From: Flavobacterium sp.
GTDB lineage: Bacteria; Bacteroidota; Bacteroidia; Flavobacteriales; Flavobacteriaceae
DNA: 64,000 bases
Reading direction: 5' to 3'
NCBI GenBank assembly: GCA_018401995.1
Contig: JAGYJR010000003.1
Location: forward strand, 1 to 64,000
Shown: piece after piece, positions 15,734 through 24,638 of the stretch
How the letters are laid out: each line of letters begins with the position of its first letter
Numbering within the stretch: position 1 is the stretch's first letter
Translations under genes and position numbers: made by a program
The notes under the pieces: model-generated
What the model saw: the letters and a program-made list of their open reading frames with translations, nothing else
Told to the model about the DNA's origin: nothing
Database searches by the model: none

Positions 15734-17479
15734 ATGAACACAACAACAACCAAAACCAATTACCCTGCTTTATATACTTTAGTCACTGTTTTCTTTTTCT
15801 GGGGCTTTATTGCCGCTGGAAACAGTATTTTTATTCCGTTTTGTAAGCATTATTTCAGTTTGGATCAATTCCAATCGCAATTGGTTGATTTTGCATTTTA
15901 CACAGCGTATTATGTAGGTGCTTTGTTACTTTTCATAATGGCAAGTATAAAAAATAAAGATATTATTGGGGTTTGGGGTTACAAAAAAAGTATAGTTTAT
16001 GGTTTGTTGTTTTCCGCATTAGGAGCCGGAGCGATGATTTTAGCGGTAGAAGCCAATTGGTATACTGGAATGTTGGCGGGATTATTTATCGTAGCATTAG
16101 GATTTTCGTTGCAACAATCAGCTGCCAATCCGTTTGCGATTTTGTTAGGTGATCCAAAAACTGGTGCTTCACGTGTGAATTTGGGTGGTGGAATCAATTC
16201 TTTTGGAACTATGATTGGCCCGTTATTAGTAGGTTTTGCTTTGTTTGGAACAACGACTTCAGTTACTGACGAACAAATTAAAGCTTTGGAATTGAACAAA
16301 GTGGTGATTTTATATATGGCGGTTGGTTTGTTGTTTTTGGCAGCAGCAGCATTATTTTATTTTTCGAAGAAAGTTCCTAAAGGGATTTCAGACGAACCTA
16401 TGGAAAAAGCCAACAAAGCTTTAACTACAATGGTAATTATGACCGTTTTATTGGGTATCTTTTTTACACCTGTTTTTAGCAGTTACAAAAGTGAAGAAGC
16501 TATAATGATTGAACAAAAAAGCGAAGAAATCTCTATTTTAAAGCAAGAAATTCAATTGGATGACATATTGCATGTAATTACATTAAAAGAAGCTGAAATT
16601 ACTGTTTTAAAAGAGCCATTAGAACAAAGTCGCATGTATTGGTTGACTGCAGCTTTAGGTGTTGTGGTGTTGAGTTTGTTATTTGCTTATAATGCTGCTA
16701 AGAAAAACACTTCGGGTTGGGGTGCTATGCAATATCCACAATTGATTTTAGGGATGTTGGCTATATTTACATATGTTGGAGTAGAAGTTGCCGTTGGAAG
16801 TAATCTAGGCGATTTATTAGGACAAGAAGCTTTTGGGAAATTAGCGACCTCAGAAACGGCACCTTATATTTCGATGTATTGGGGAAGTTTGATGATTGGT
16901 CGATGGGCAGGAGCCATTTCTGTTTTTAATTTAAGTGACCAATGGAAAAAATTAGCTTTAATTGTAGTGCCTCTAATTGCTTTTGGAGTAGTAATTGGTG
17001 TTAATGAAGTGTCTGGAAAGAGTATGGAAGCTTTGTATTTCTACGGCGTTTGTGTTTTGGTTCAAATTATTGCTTTCTTCATCAGTAAAGACAAACCCGC
17101 ACGAACGTTATTTGTTTTTGGTGTTTTTGGTATGTTAGCCTTACTAATTGGCTTATTTACTACTGGAATTATTGCGATTTATGCCTTCCTTTCTGCTGGA
17201 TTGGCTTGTAGTATTATGTGGCCTTCAATTTTTAGTTTGTCGATTATGGGATTAGGAAAATATACGTCACAAGGTTCGGCGTTTTTGGTGATGATGATTT
17301 TGGGTGGAGGAATTATTCCGCCATTACAAGGAAAATTAGCAGATATTATTGGAATTCATCAATCGTACATGGTGGGTGTTTTGTGCTTTGCTTATTTGAC
17401 GTTTTTCGCTTGGATGGTGAAGCGTTTGTTACAAAAACAAGGCATTCAAGTTGATGAAGTAGTAGTTGTGGGGCATTAA
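15734..17479 (+). CDS. Sugar MFS transporter (FHS/FucP-like)
   Basis: This 581-aa major-facilitator protein is of the fucose/glucose:H+ symporter type. The N-terminus has [21 protein letters not shown], then [13 protein letters not shown]. Near residue 135 it has [19 protein letters not shown], followed by [20 protein letters not shown], the conserved sugar-binding region of this subfamily. About 12 TM helices are present. Between the two halves lies an extra hydrophilic, heptad-like segment of ~65 residues ([19 protein letters not shown]...), larger than in FucP. The likely substrate is a hexose such as glucose, galactose or fucose. No linked sugar-catabolic gene is present, so the specificity is open. 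Confidence 0.9.
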   Translation: MNTTTTKTNYPALYTLVTVFFFWGFIAAGNSIFIPFCKHYFSLDQFQSQLVDFAFYTAYYVGALLLFIMASIKNKDIIGVWGYKKSIVYGLLFSALGAGAMILAVEANWYTGMLAGLFIVALGFSLQQSAANPFAILLGDPKTGASRVNLGGGINSFGTMIGPLLVGFALFGTTTSVTDEQIKALELNKVVILYMAVGLLFLAAAALFYFSKKVPKGISDEPMEKANKALTTMVIMTVLLGIFFTPVFSSYKSEEAIMIEQKSEEISILKQEIQLDDILHVITLKEAEITVLKEPLEQSRMYWLTAALGVVVLSLLFAYNAAKKNTSGWGAMQYPQLILGMLAIFTYVGVEVAVGSNLGDLLGQEAFGKLATSETAPYISMYWGSLMIGRWAGAISVFNLSDQWKKLALIVVPLIAFGVVIGVNEVSGKSMEALYFYGVCVLVQIIAFFISKDKPARTLFVFGVFGMLALLIGLFTTGIIAIYAFLSAGLACSIMWPSIFSLSIMGLGKYTSQGSAFLVMMILGGGIIPPLQGKLADIIGIHQSYMVGVLCFAYLTFFAWMVKRLLQKQGIQVDEVVVVGH

Positions 17480-17491
17480 TTCTAGCAGTTT

Positions 17492-17567
17492 TCACCATAC
17501 AGAAACATAGGTTTTTTTAATAATCAGGCATTTAATTTTTTATAGTTTACATAGCTTTGTGTTTTAT
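17492..17567 (+). repeat. Truncated copy of an intergenic fold-back repeat
   Basis: The segment beginning ACCATACAGAAACATAG and containing AATCAGGCATTT and TATAGTTTACATAGCTTT is repeated almost exactly 130 bp downstream. This copy lacks the inverted right half. Confidence 0.85.
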
Positions 17568-17617
17568 TTATTTGGTGTTTTTAAATAATGAAGGGGTGCT
17601 GAATATTGATTATAAAG

Positions 17618-17747
17618 TTTTTACCACATAGAAACATAGTTTTTTTTAAATAATCAGGCATTTCATTTTTTATAGTTTACATAGCTTTATTTATCCAATT
17701 ATTGGACTATGTATTTCTTTTTATCCTATGTTTCTATGTGGTTAAAA
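17618..17747. repeat. Fold-back (MITE-like) intergenic repeat
   Basis: The ends at 17618-17639 and 17726-17747 are 22-bp inverted repeats with one mismatch (core CCACATAGAAACATAG). Inside are TACATAG at 17678-17684 paired with CTATGTA at 17707-17713, and a central CCAATTATTGG. The left half repeats the segment at 17492-17567. The whole 130-bp element can fold on itself. Together these repeats account for most of the 345 bp between the MFS gene and the cysteine desulfurase gene. Confidence 0.8.
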
Positions 17748-17812
17748 TAAAACAAAAGTTAAAAGAAATTTCAAAAAACAACTCCTATTTCCCACATTCC
17801 ACATCACTTTCT

Positions 17813-17820
17813 TATCTTTG
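17813..17820 (+). promoter_or_regulatory. Promoter box for cysteine desulfurase
   Basis: TATCTTTG lies only 4 bp before the ATG at 17825, implying a very short or absent leader. Confidence 0.55.
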
Positions 17821-17824
17821 CGGT

Positions 17825-18955
17825 ATGAATGCAATTAGAAAAGTTTATTTAGACAATGCTGCCACAACTCCAGTAAGAAAAGAAGTGGTTGATGCTATGA
17901 CTTCCGTGCTTTTGGAACATTTTGGAAATCCATCTTCTACACATGGTTTTGGCAGAAGTGCGAAAACCCAATTGGAAACTGCACGAAAAACGATTGCTAA
18001 ATTGCTTCATGCCAATGCTTCTGAAATCCTTTTCACATCAACCGCTACTGAAGCTACCAATTGGATTCTTCGTAGTGCGGTGCGAGATTTAGGAGTAAAA
18101 CGAATCATTACTACCAAAACCGAACATCACGCGACTTTACATACAGTTACAGTTTTGGAAAGAGAATTTGGTATAAACGTAACTTTTCTTCCAATAAATA
18201 CTGACGGAAGTGTGCAAATTTCCGATTTACCCGAATTATTAGAACAACCGATTAAAACTTTGGTTTCGCTAATTCATGTGAATAATGAAACGGGTGAAAT
18301 TCAAGATATTCAACAAGTTGCGCAATGGTGTCAAACGTATGAGGCTTATTTTCATTGTGATACGGTGCAAGCGATTGGTAAAATGCTGTTTGATTTGCAA
18401 CAACTTCCTGTTGATTTTTTAGTAGCAAGTGCACACAAATTCCATGGACCAAAAGGTGTTGGTTTTGCGTTTGTTCGTAAAAATATAGTGTTGCAACCGT
18501 TATTGTTTGGTGGCGAACAAGAAAAAGGTTGGCGCGCCGGAACCGAAGCCGTGCATCAGATTGTTGGAATGGCGGAAGCGCTGTCTCTTTCGTATGACAA
18601 ATTAGAAGAAGAAAAAAACTACATTTCAGAATTAAAACAATATGCGATTACGCAATTGCAAACCGCTTTTCCAACTGTGAGAATCATTGGAAAAAACACG
18701 TTTTACAATCTTATGAATGTGATTTTGCCTTTGGATAGTTCTAAAACCGCATTATTACTTTTTAATTTAGACATGAAAGGAATTGCCGTTTCTAGAGGAA
18801 GCGCTTGCCAAAGCGGCAGCATTAAACCTTCTCATGTTTTAGCTGAATTTCTAACTAAAGAAGAACAAATTTTACCCAATCTTCGTATTTCTTTTAGTCA
18901 TTTGAATACGAAAGAAGATGTGGATTATTTGGTTGAGGTTTTGAAAGGGATATAG
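17825..18955 (+). CDS. Cysteine desulfurase (NifS/IscS-like)
   Basis: This 376-aa PLP enzyme releases sulfur from cysteine for Fe-S clusters or tRNA thiolation. MNAIRKVYLDNAATTPVRKE is the classic N-terminus, so the ATG at 17825 is chosen over an upstream in-frame ATG at 17702 that would translate repeat DNA. Visible sites are TEHHA at 100-104 (His stacking on PLP), SAHKFHGPKG with Schiff-base Lys205, and the persulfide Cys328 in SRGSACQSGS. The gene stands alone with no isc/suf scaffold genes nearby, so it may serve tRNA modification; mnmA lies elsewhere in this window. Confidence 0.93.
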   Translation: MNAIRKVYLDNAATTPVRKEVVDAMTSVLLEHFGNPSSTHGFGRSAKTQLETARKTIAKLLHANASEILFTSTATEATNWILRSAVRDLGVKRIITTKTEHHATLHTVTVLEREFGINVTFLPINTDGSVQISDLPELLEQPIKTLVSLIHVNNETGEIQDIQQVAQWCQTYEAYFHCDTVQAIGKMLFDLQQLPVDFLVASAHKFHGPKGVGFAFVRKNIVLQPLLFGGEQEKGWRAGTEAVHQIVGMAEALSLSYDKLEEEKNYISELKQYAITQLQTAFPTVRIIGKNTFYNLMNVILPLDSSKTALLLFNLDMKGIAVSRGSACQSGSIKPSHVLAEFLTKEEQILPNLRISFSHLNTKEDVDYLVEVLKGI

Positions 18956-18971
18956 TCGATTTTTTTACTTT

Positions 18972-20072
18972 TTAGTAAGTACTTATTTTTTTAACAACAT
19001 TTTTAGCTGATTTTGCAGCATTGTGAACTGAACCCCAATCTTCACCATCTGTATATTCACTTCCAGCAAAATATAACTTATCGGAAATTGATTTTCCAAG
19101 CTCTTTTGCCGCTTTCCAATTGGCATAATTGGTCAAATAACCTCCTTTTATAAAAGGTTCGTTATTCCAATTTTGAGTGATGTGTTTGATATAATTTGGT
19201 GTTGCCTTATTAGAATAAAGGATGTCTAATTCATCAAGTATAAATTTTTTTAATTCATTTTCAGAAAGGTTGATGTAATCAAGGGCTGGCTTTCCTACAG
19301 CAAATAATCCAATAATATTTTTACTTGTATTTTGTCCTAAAGAAGCATTATAATATATTTTTTCGCCTTCTTTGTTCATAGAGATTTCTATTCCTTCGTC
19401 ATAAAAATTTGTAGAAAATTCGAAAAAAGCTTTAAATCCTTCCCATACTTTTACCTCTTTGATTGCATCTAATTTATTTTGAGGCAATTTTGGGAAAAAT
19501 CTTATTTTTTCTTCTTTTAAAATGGCTAATGGTACTGATATGATTATTTTATCTGCAGTATAATAATTACTTTGAGTCTTAACTGTAATTTTATTTTTAG
19601 AATAGTCGATGAATTCAACAATCGTGTTATACCTAATTTTATTTGAAATAGTTGGAATAATATACTCCTCAAAAAAGTTAAACCATGAATAATTAATAAA
19701 TTTTCTATCCGGATGATCGGTTATAGTTTCAATTTTTACTTGAACTGAAGAATCGTTAACTATTTCATTAAATATGCTAGGATTAGTTTCTAACCACTCT
19801 GCTCCTAGAGGAATAGGGAAATCTGCAAAATCTTTATTTATTTTCATTCTGCCTCCAAAAGCAGATGAAGCTTCAAGTATTTCAAAATCAATCCCTTTTT
19901 GTTTTAAAAAATAGCCTGCAGTTAATCCACCAGCTCCAGCACCAATAATTAATACTTTTCCAGAGAATGATTTAGATGTATCGTGTTCATTATTTAGGGA
20001 TAACAAGGTACTTTGAATTGGTAAACTAATTCCAAAAATTCCACAGAGTTTTATAAATTCCTTTCTTGTCAT
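18972..20072 (-). CDS. Flavin amine oxidase-like FAD-dependent oxidoreductase
   Basis: This 366-aa protein has an N-terminal leader (MTRKEFIKLCGIFGISLPIQ) resembling a weak export or Tat-type signal. The Rossmann FAD motif follows: KVLIIGAGAGGLTAGYFLKQ, then FEILEASSAFGGRM. The C-terminal FAD signature DKLYFAGSEYTDGEDWGSVHNAAKSA is also present, as in monoamine and polyamine oxidases. It is shorter than classical MAO (about 450-500 aa). The substrate, probably an amine or a related reduced compound, is unknown. It lies 55 bp downstream of the membrane-bound winged-helix regulator on the same strand, probably as one operon. Confidence 0.88.
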   Translation of the reverse strand: MTRKEFIKLCGIFGISLPIQSTLLSLNNEHDTSKSFSGKVLIIGAGAGGLTAGYFLKQKGIDFEILEASSAFGGRMKINKDFADFPIPLGAEWLETNPSIFNEIVNDSSVQVKIETITDHPDRKFINYSWFNFFEEYIIPTISNKIRYNTIVEFIDYSKNKITVKTQSNYYTADKIIISVPLAILKEEKIRFFPKLPQNKLDAIKEVKVWEGFKAFFEFSTNFYDEGIEISMNKEGEKIYYNASLGQNTSKNIIGLFAVGKPALDYINLSENELKKFILDELDILYSNKATPNYIKHITQNWNNEPFIKGGYLTNYANWKAAKELGKSISDKLYFAGSEYTDGEDWGSVHNAAKSAKNVVKKISTY

Positions 20073-20127
20073 TTTTTTAGCTTTAATTCCATTCGATTGT
20101 TGTTCACTTGACTTTTCTTTTCTTACA

Positions 20128-21009
20128 TCACAAATATCCGTTTTCTTTTATCTCAAGATTATAGCCGATTCCATGAATGTTGGTTAACTTGATGGTTTCG
20201 TCATCACTAAGTTTTTTTCGCAATTTAGAAATGTAAGTATCTAAACTTCTACCCACAAAAACTCCTTGATCTTCCCAAACTTGTTTAGAGAGCTCTTCAC
20301 GTTTGATGATTTTATTTGGATTAGCTATAAAAATTGTTAGTAATTCTACTTCTTTTTTAGATAGACTAATCTCTTTAGTTTTAATTACCAACTTATTTTC
20401 ATTTGGAAAAAAAATAAATTTACCAAAAGAAATACAATTTTCATCAATTAATTTTGTTTCAGTTTGTTTTTCTATTCGTTTTTTGGGTAATAGAATTACA
20501 ATCACTACCAAACTGAAAATCAAAAGAAATATCCAAAGATCTTGATAGCTTGAAGTAGCAATTTTTTCTAGAAATAACACTTCAATGGTATAACATTTTT
20601 GAGGCAATATTCTTCCGCTACAGGGAACAACGCTTTTTTCTTCGTTCGGAAATTTTAAATAGCTATAAGCAACTTCATCATCTTCGCATTGTTTTACTTC
20701 AATTTGGTATTCAGTGGGTAAATTTGTTTTTTTAAAACTTTCAGCAACAATTACAACCAAACTATCGGGATGAATAGAAAGTGCTTTTTCAAATGAAAGT
20801 TGGTATTTAATTTCCTCTATTCTTTCAATAGGCAAAATAAGCGAAGTACTGTCTTGGTTACTAAGCAAAAGTTGATTTCCAACATCACGTAATGAAATCT
20901 TTACCAAATCAGTTGGGTTTTCGTTTTCCTTGTTGGGAATTAATAGCATAATTGCTGCTAATACTGCAACACAAAAACTACCGATAATTACAATTTTTCT
21001 CAGTTTCAT
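20128..21009 (-). CDS. Membrane-anchored winged-helix transcriptional regulator
   Basis: The ATG at 21009 is preferred because it gives MKLRKIVIIGSFCVAVLAAI, a TM anchor; an in-frame start 18 bp upstream is also possible. The 293-aa product has an N-terminal TM, about 125 residues of probable periplasmic sensor with three Cys (KQCEDDE, VVPCSGRILPQKC), and a second TM (LWIFLLIFSLVVIVILL). A cytoplasmic OmpR/PhoB-type winged helix ends in SLDTYISKLRKKLSDDETI and IHGIGYNL. There is no receiver domain, so it works like ToxR/CadC in sensing but with inverted domain order. It may control itself, the oxidase downstream and the divergent propeller gene. Confidence 0.85.
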   Translation of the reverse strand: MKLRKIVIIGSFCVAVLAAIMLLIPNKENENPTDLVKISLRDVGNQLLLSNQDSTSLILPIERIEEIKYQLSFEKALSIHPDSLVVIVAESFKKTNLPTEYQIEVKQCEDDEVAYSYLKFPNEEKSVVPCSGRILPQKCYTIEVLFLEKIATSSYQDLWIFLLIFSLVVIVILLPKKRIEKQTETKLIDENCISFGKFIFFPNENKLVIKTKEISLSKKEVELLTIFIANPNKIIKREELSKQVWEDQGVFVGRSLDTYISKLRKKLSDDETIKLTNIHGIGYNLEIKENGYL

Positions 21010-21171
21010 AAGTAATGCAAATAACATACAAATTTGTCATTTTTTAAAACCATTGACACTTCTTTTACACTTTTTTTACATTTTTTAGCTTTAATTCGTC
21101 TAGTTTTACAACAGATTTATTTACAAGTACAACTTTTTAAAGAATTATTTTTTAATACCAAAAGGCTAACT

Positions 21172-22290
21172 ATGAAAAACACTGAAAGATATGTATTGAA
21201 TTTAAAAACATGGAGTATAACGCTACTTTCCTCATTCATTTTTATTTCTTGTTCTGGCCAAGTTGATAAAAATAAAATCACTTTAAAATATAAGATAGAA
21301 CAAATTAAAGTTCATGAAGATAGCATTAGTGCAAAAGCAGAAATCTTACCTGAATTTAAAATTAGTCCACATGATAAAGATTACCAAGGGAATCAAATAA
21401 GTGGTGTTGTACGAACGGTATTTCAAGATAAAAAAGGAAATTTTTGGTTTGGTACTCAAAATGGTCTTTGCAGAAAAAACCAAAGTGGGTTGGTTTATTT
21501 TGATCTAAAAGGTTTCAACGGTCAAAGTGTAACCATCTATGCCATTCTTGAAGATAAAAATGGAAATATCTGGATTGGTTATGGAGGCGGAGTTGCAAAA
21601 TATGATGGAACTTTTTTTACTAATTACCACCAAAAGGATATTCTAACCGTTTCTGGACTTTGGAGTATGATGATGGATAGCAAAGGAGTACTTTGGTTAG
21701 GAACTACACAAGGCGTTTTTACTTTAGAAGGCGATGAATTGGTCCCTTTTGCTATTCCCGAAGGTAAAATTGATGACTCAAAAGGAGTTAGTACATCTAA
21801 AATGGTTCATTCTATCATGGAAGATAGTAAAGGCCACATTTGGTTTGCAACTAATGGAGGTGCTTATGTATTTGATGGCAATACGCTAACAAACCTTTCA
21901 ACAAAATACAATAACTCATCCAATTTTGTGAACCAAATTATAGAAAGATCAAATGGAAACTATTTAATTTCAACTTCAGACGGACTTTATGAATACGATG
22001 GAAATTCATTTTACAATCGTACTGAAAAATTATTGGGCAAAAATAATGGAGTAGGTTGCCTTTTAGAAGATAAATCAGGTACAATTTGGTTTACAGCAAA
22101 TAAGCGTAACATCTATAGTTATAATGGTGAAACATTCCAAAAAAAACAAATCAAAGAAGGGGAGTTTAGTCCTTTACCATTTCAAATTTACGAAGATCAG
22201 CAAAACCGACTGTGGTTTGTTGGATTTAAAGGAGCTTATCGTTTAGAAAACGATAGTTTTATAAATATTACAAGATTTGGTCCTTGGTAG
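21172..22290 (+). CDS. Beta-propeller lipoprotein with two-component-regulator propeller repeats
   Basis: The ATG at 21172 follows AAAGG and gives a lipoprotein signal (SSFIFISCSGQ) ending near residue 30. About seven repeats of the form EDKNGNIWIGYGGGVAKYDG, MDSKGVLWLGTTQGVFTLEG and EDSKGHIWFATNGGAYVFDG follow. They match the Reg_prop blades found in hybrid two-component sensors of Bacteroidota. No kinase or TM follows, so this 372-aa protein is a free-standing lipid-anchored propeller. It is divergent from the winged-helix regulator gene, with 160 bp between the chosen starts, suggesting joint control. A role as ligand-binding sensor partner is inferred. Confidence 0.85.
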   Translation: MKNTERYVLNLKTWSITLLSSFIFISCSGQVDKNKITLKYKIEQIKVHEDSISAKAEILPEFKISPHDKDYQGNQISGVVRTVFQDKKGNFWFGTQNGLCRKNQSGLVYFDLKGFNGQSVTIYAILEDKNGNIWIGYGGGVAKYDGTFFTNYHQKDILTVSGLWSMMMDSKGVLWLGTTQGVFTLEGDELVPFAIPEGKIDDSKGVSTSKMVHSIMEDSKGHIWFATNGGAYVFDGNTLTNLSTKYNNSSNFVNQIIERSNGNYLISTSDGLYEYDGNSFYNRTEKLLGKNNGVGCLLEDKSGTIWFTANKRNIYSYNGETFQKKQIKEGEFSPLPFQIYEDQQNRLWFVGFKGAYRLENDSFINITRFGPW

Positions 22291-22332
22291 TATGTAAGAA
22301 TGATTCAATTTTTAATTTAAAAATATTTAGTT

Positions 22333-22887
22333 ATGAACAAGTATTTAATTTTAGGTTTATTGCAAATTCTGTTTATTTTTAATTTGGAAAACGTTCCAGA
22401 TCAAGAAGTTATTATCGCTAAAGCTACAGAAAATACAAAACCCGCTGTAATTACTTCTTTTACTGATGATCTTGTTTTTGATGATGAACTCTACTCCATT
22501 CTTTTAAGAGTGGACAAACAAAAAAATGACGATTATCAAATGTCGATTGAAGTGTTTTTGAAAAACAACGCCTACTTTGTTTCGCCTAATGAAAGAGGTG
22601 ATTTTTCAGGAAAGTTTACTTTAGCATTTTCAGAACCTGAAAAAATAATTGCAAAGGGAGCAATTTTAGAAACCCCTTTGTCAAAAGTAGATTACGCACA
22701 TGGTTCTGCTATGTTAGTTCGTGAAAACACGAGTTACAAACAAACATTAGCAATAGTAACTAAAGATGATTTTGAAATAAACGGATTTTTAAGATTTACC
22801 ATTGAGCCACGTTGTACGTTAGAAAAAATTCCTTTTGTTATTTCTTATAATAATGGAAAATTGACTTTAAAGAAAAAGGGTTCTTGA
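22333..22887 (+). CDS. Hypothetical exported protein, possibly DsbD N-domain-like
   Basis: This 184-aa protein starts with a short hydrophobic leader (MNKYLILGLLQILFIFNL) that may be a signal peptide. The body is beta-rich (YQMSIEVFLKNNAYFVSPNE; GDFSGKFTLAFSEPEKIIAKG; LRFTIEPRCTLEKIPFVISY) and vaguely recalls the N-terminal immunoglobulin-like domain of thiol:disulfide proteins. It has only one cysteine in that region, so a redox role is doubtful. It starts 42 bp after the propeller lipoprotein on the same strand and is probably co-transcribed with it. Confidence 0.65.
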   Translation: MNKYLILGLLQILFIFNLENVPDQEVIIAKATENTKPAVITSFTDDLVFDDELYSILLRVDKQKNDDYQMSIEVFLKNNAYFVSPNERGDFSGKFTLAFSEPEKIIAKGAILETPLSKVDYAHGSAMLVRENTSYKQTLAIVTKDDFEINGFLRFTIEPRCTLEKIPFVISYNNGKLTLKKKGS

Positions 22888-22892
22888 TCTAG

Positions 22893-22990
22893 CACCAAGC
22901 CTTACAAATATATAACATTCCATTCAGCAGCGGAACATTTTTAAATTTGAATAAAACACTCGAAAGGATTCGCGCGTGAGCGGGGGCTGG
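22893..22990 (-). repeat. Interspersed accessory repeat, copy 1
   Basis: This copy shares CACCAAGCCTTACAAATATA, ACATTCCATTCAGCAGCGGA, GAAAGGATTCGCGCGTGAGC and intervening bases with three other copies. On the minus strand it contains TATATTTGTAA. It lies between the stop of the exported protein gene (+) and the stop of the lipoprotein gene (-), and lacks the outer arm seen in copies 3 and 4. Confidence 0.85.
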
Positions 22991-22999
22991 TTTTATTGT

Positions 23000-23392
23000 T
23001 TAAGGTTCAACTGAATTTAAAAGAAAAAACTCAATTTTTCCATTTTCTACAACTTTATATTTCCAAATAGAGGTTCCTTCAACATGTCCATCACTATAAT
23101 CAGCAATTAGCCAATTTTCACTAATTATTTCTATTTTTCCGAATTCCATTTTTCCACCCAAAGTTGGTTTTAGCGGAATTAATTCAACTCTTTGTCGCAA
23201 CGAATCTTCGATAATTGTATTTTTTTGCGATTCCATTTTATTAAAAAACCAATATGATTTATCATCTTCAATCTTTTTTCTAAGCGAATCATTTTCGGCT
23301 TTCATGTTTCTGTCCACAACTTCTAAAGATTCTGTTTTATTTTTACAACCAGAAAGTGATAAGATAAAAAGAATTAATATTGTACGAATCAT
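23000..23392 (-). CDS. Small lipoprotein in repeat-delimited module 1
   Basis: This 130-aa protein opens with MIRTILILFILSLSGCKNKTES, a lipoprotein signal with lipobox LSGC. A charged, probably helical region follows (VDRNMKAENDSLRKKIEDDK), then a small beta-rich part (GGKMEFGKIEIISENWLIAD; GTSIWKYKVVENGKIEFFLL). The family is not recognised. The gene is flanked by repeat copy 2 upstream and repeat copy 1 immediately downstream, with a TATATTTG box in copy 2 about 90 bp before its start. Confidence 0.7.
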   Translation of the reverse strand: MIRTILILFILSLSGCKNKTESLEVVDRNMKAENDSLRKKIEDDKSYWFFNKMESQKNTIIEDSLRQRVELIPLKPTLGGKMEFGKIEIISENWLIADYSDGHVEGTSIWKYKVVENGKIEFFLLNSVEP

Positions 23393-23434
23393 ACAAGTTC
23401 TATTATAAACGGTTAATAACTAGCCTACATTTCT

Positions 23435-23563
23435 AAGGCTTTCTCTCACTGGAGTTACACCAACACCAAGTCTTTACAAATATAATAAAACATTCCATTG
23501 AGCAGCGGAGCGTTTTAAAATTTGATTGAAACACGCGAAAGGATTCGTGCGTGAGCTGGGATT
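23435..23563 (-). repeat. Interspersed accessory repeat, copy 2
   Basis: This copy contains ACACCAACACCAAGTCTTTA, ACATTCCATTGAGCAGCGGA, TTTTAAAATTTGATTGAAAC and GAAAGGATTCGTGCGTGAGC, and a minus-strand TATATTTG. It lies between the lipoprotein genes of modules 1 and 2. The remaining 80 bp up to the module 2 gene are AT-rich and include AAATGGTAGTAAAGCAACAG, a segment partly repeated downstream of the next module. Confidence 0.88.
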
Positions 23564-23643
23564 AAACGAGATAGAAATTTTATTTTTTTTGGAATTTTAT
23601 TTTTAAATGGTAGTAAAGCAACAGTTTGGCTTGTTAGCAGATG

Positions 23644-24210
23644 TTAATTGTTATTTTGATACTGTTTAATTTCTGCCCATCTTATTGGGTCAACAGTTTT
23701 CCAATATATTTCATAAAAATCTCTTTTCTGTTCATTATTTGTCTTAATCATATCTGAAAAATAATAGATTAATTTGGTCTTTAACACTGATTCATTGGAT
23801 AGTAAATCTCTATTTTTTTTGTCAAAAACTAAAACTGAAGCATAAATAGTTTTTGTATTTTCTAATCCATTTGCAGCAATAATAAATTCAGTTGTATCGT
23901 TAGGGAAGAGTTTTACATTATTCCACAATAAAATTGGATGATTTCTGCCTTTTGGATAAATTTCTTGATTCCATTTTCCAAACCTGTCATACATTCCTTT
24001 TTTAATGTACATTGCAGTATACACGCATTCATATTTTACTTCATTTAGGAATATTGTATCATTATTTACTACTGACTCAAATTTTTCTTCAAGAATAGTT
24101 TTGTAATCATTTTTCAATATAGAATTACATCTCTTTTCATTCACTTTAGTTGTTGAAGAACAAGAAAATAAAATTAATGTAATTGTTATTGTGAATATGT
24201 TTTTTTTCAT
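23644..24210 (-). CDS. Lipoprotein in repeat-delimited module 2
   Basis: The ATG at 24210 is chosen because it gives a lipoprotein signal (MKKNIFTITITLILFSCSST); extension upstream would translate the adjacent repeat. The 188-aa mature region has segments KSVVNNDTIFLNEVKYECVY-like in pattern, MYDRFGKWNQEIYPKGRNHP and DFYEIYWKTVDPIRWAEI. I do not recognise the family. It sits between repeat copies 3 (upstream) and 2 (downstream). Confidence 0.72.
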   Translation of the reverse strand: MKKNIFTITITLILFSCSSTTKVNEKRCNSILKNDYKTILEEKFESVVNNDTIFLNEVKYECVYTAMYIKKGMYDRFGKWNQEIYPKGRNHPILLWNNVKLFPNDTTEFIIAANGLENTKTIYASVLVFDKKNRDLLSNESVLKTKLIYYFSDMIKTNNEQKRDFYEIYWKTVDPIRWAEIKQYQNNN

Positions 24211-24220
24211 AATATTTTCT

Positions 24221-24339
24221 AACGTTTTGCGGCTTGCTCTCAGTGGCGTTACACCAACACCAAGCCAATACAAATATAACAAAACATCCTATTCAACAGC
24301 GGAGCGTTTTAAAATTTGATTGAAACACGTGAAAGGATT
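24221..24339 (-). repeat. Interspersed accessory repeat, copy 3
   Basis: This is a longer copy with outer arm AACGTTTTGCGGCTTGCTCT, then CACCAAGCCAATACAAATAT, CAGCGGAGCGTTTTAAAATT and GAAACACGTGAAAGGATT. The pair GGCTTG/CAAGCC inside the outer arm can base-pair. On the minus strand TATATTTG points at the module 2 lipoprotein. At its right end it passes directly into glutamine synthetase III coding sequence. Confidence 0.88.
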
Positions 24340-24628
24340 GAAAGATATTTTTGGAAAAGATTTCGAAAAAATTGCTGGCGAACAGATTAACTTAATCAAA
24401 GAGATTTCTGGTCATATAGAAGGTATTAACTCTAAAGTTGAAGCCATGACTCAAGCAAGAAGAACTGCAAACGCCTTAAAGAATACCGAAGAAATGGCGG
24501 CTGCTTATTGCGATAAAGTAAAACCGTATTTTGACCAAATTCGTTACCACGCTGACAAATTAGAATTGTTAGTAGACGACGAAATGTGGACATTGACTAA
24601 GTATCGTGAATTGTTGTTTACGAAGTAA
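24320..24628 (+). pseudogene. 3' fragment of glutamine synthetase III gene
   Basis: The last ~97 codons match the C-terminus of type III glutamine synthetase (GlnN, ~725-730 aa): GLKDIFGKDFEKIAGEQINL, ISGHIEGINSKVEAMTQARR, KPYFDQIRYHADKLELLVDD and a final KYRELLFTK. Everything upstream, including the catalytic domain, is missing. The reading frame continues only a few codons into repeat copy 3. The junction falls in a stretch shared by both sequences (ACACG-GAAAGGATT), which suggests recombination between the repeat and the gene. The original terminator is still present after the stop. The fragment cannot be an active synthetase. Confidence 0.85.
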
Positions 24629-24638
24629 TTAGAATAGC

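Noticed and set aside
17702..17824. N-terminal extension of 41 codons for cysteine desulfurase
   Set aside because: It translates repeat DNA, and the TATCTTTG promoter box lies inside it just before the conserved N-terminus.
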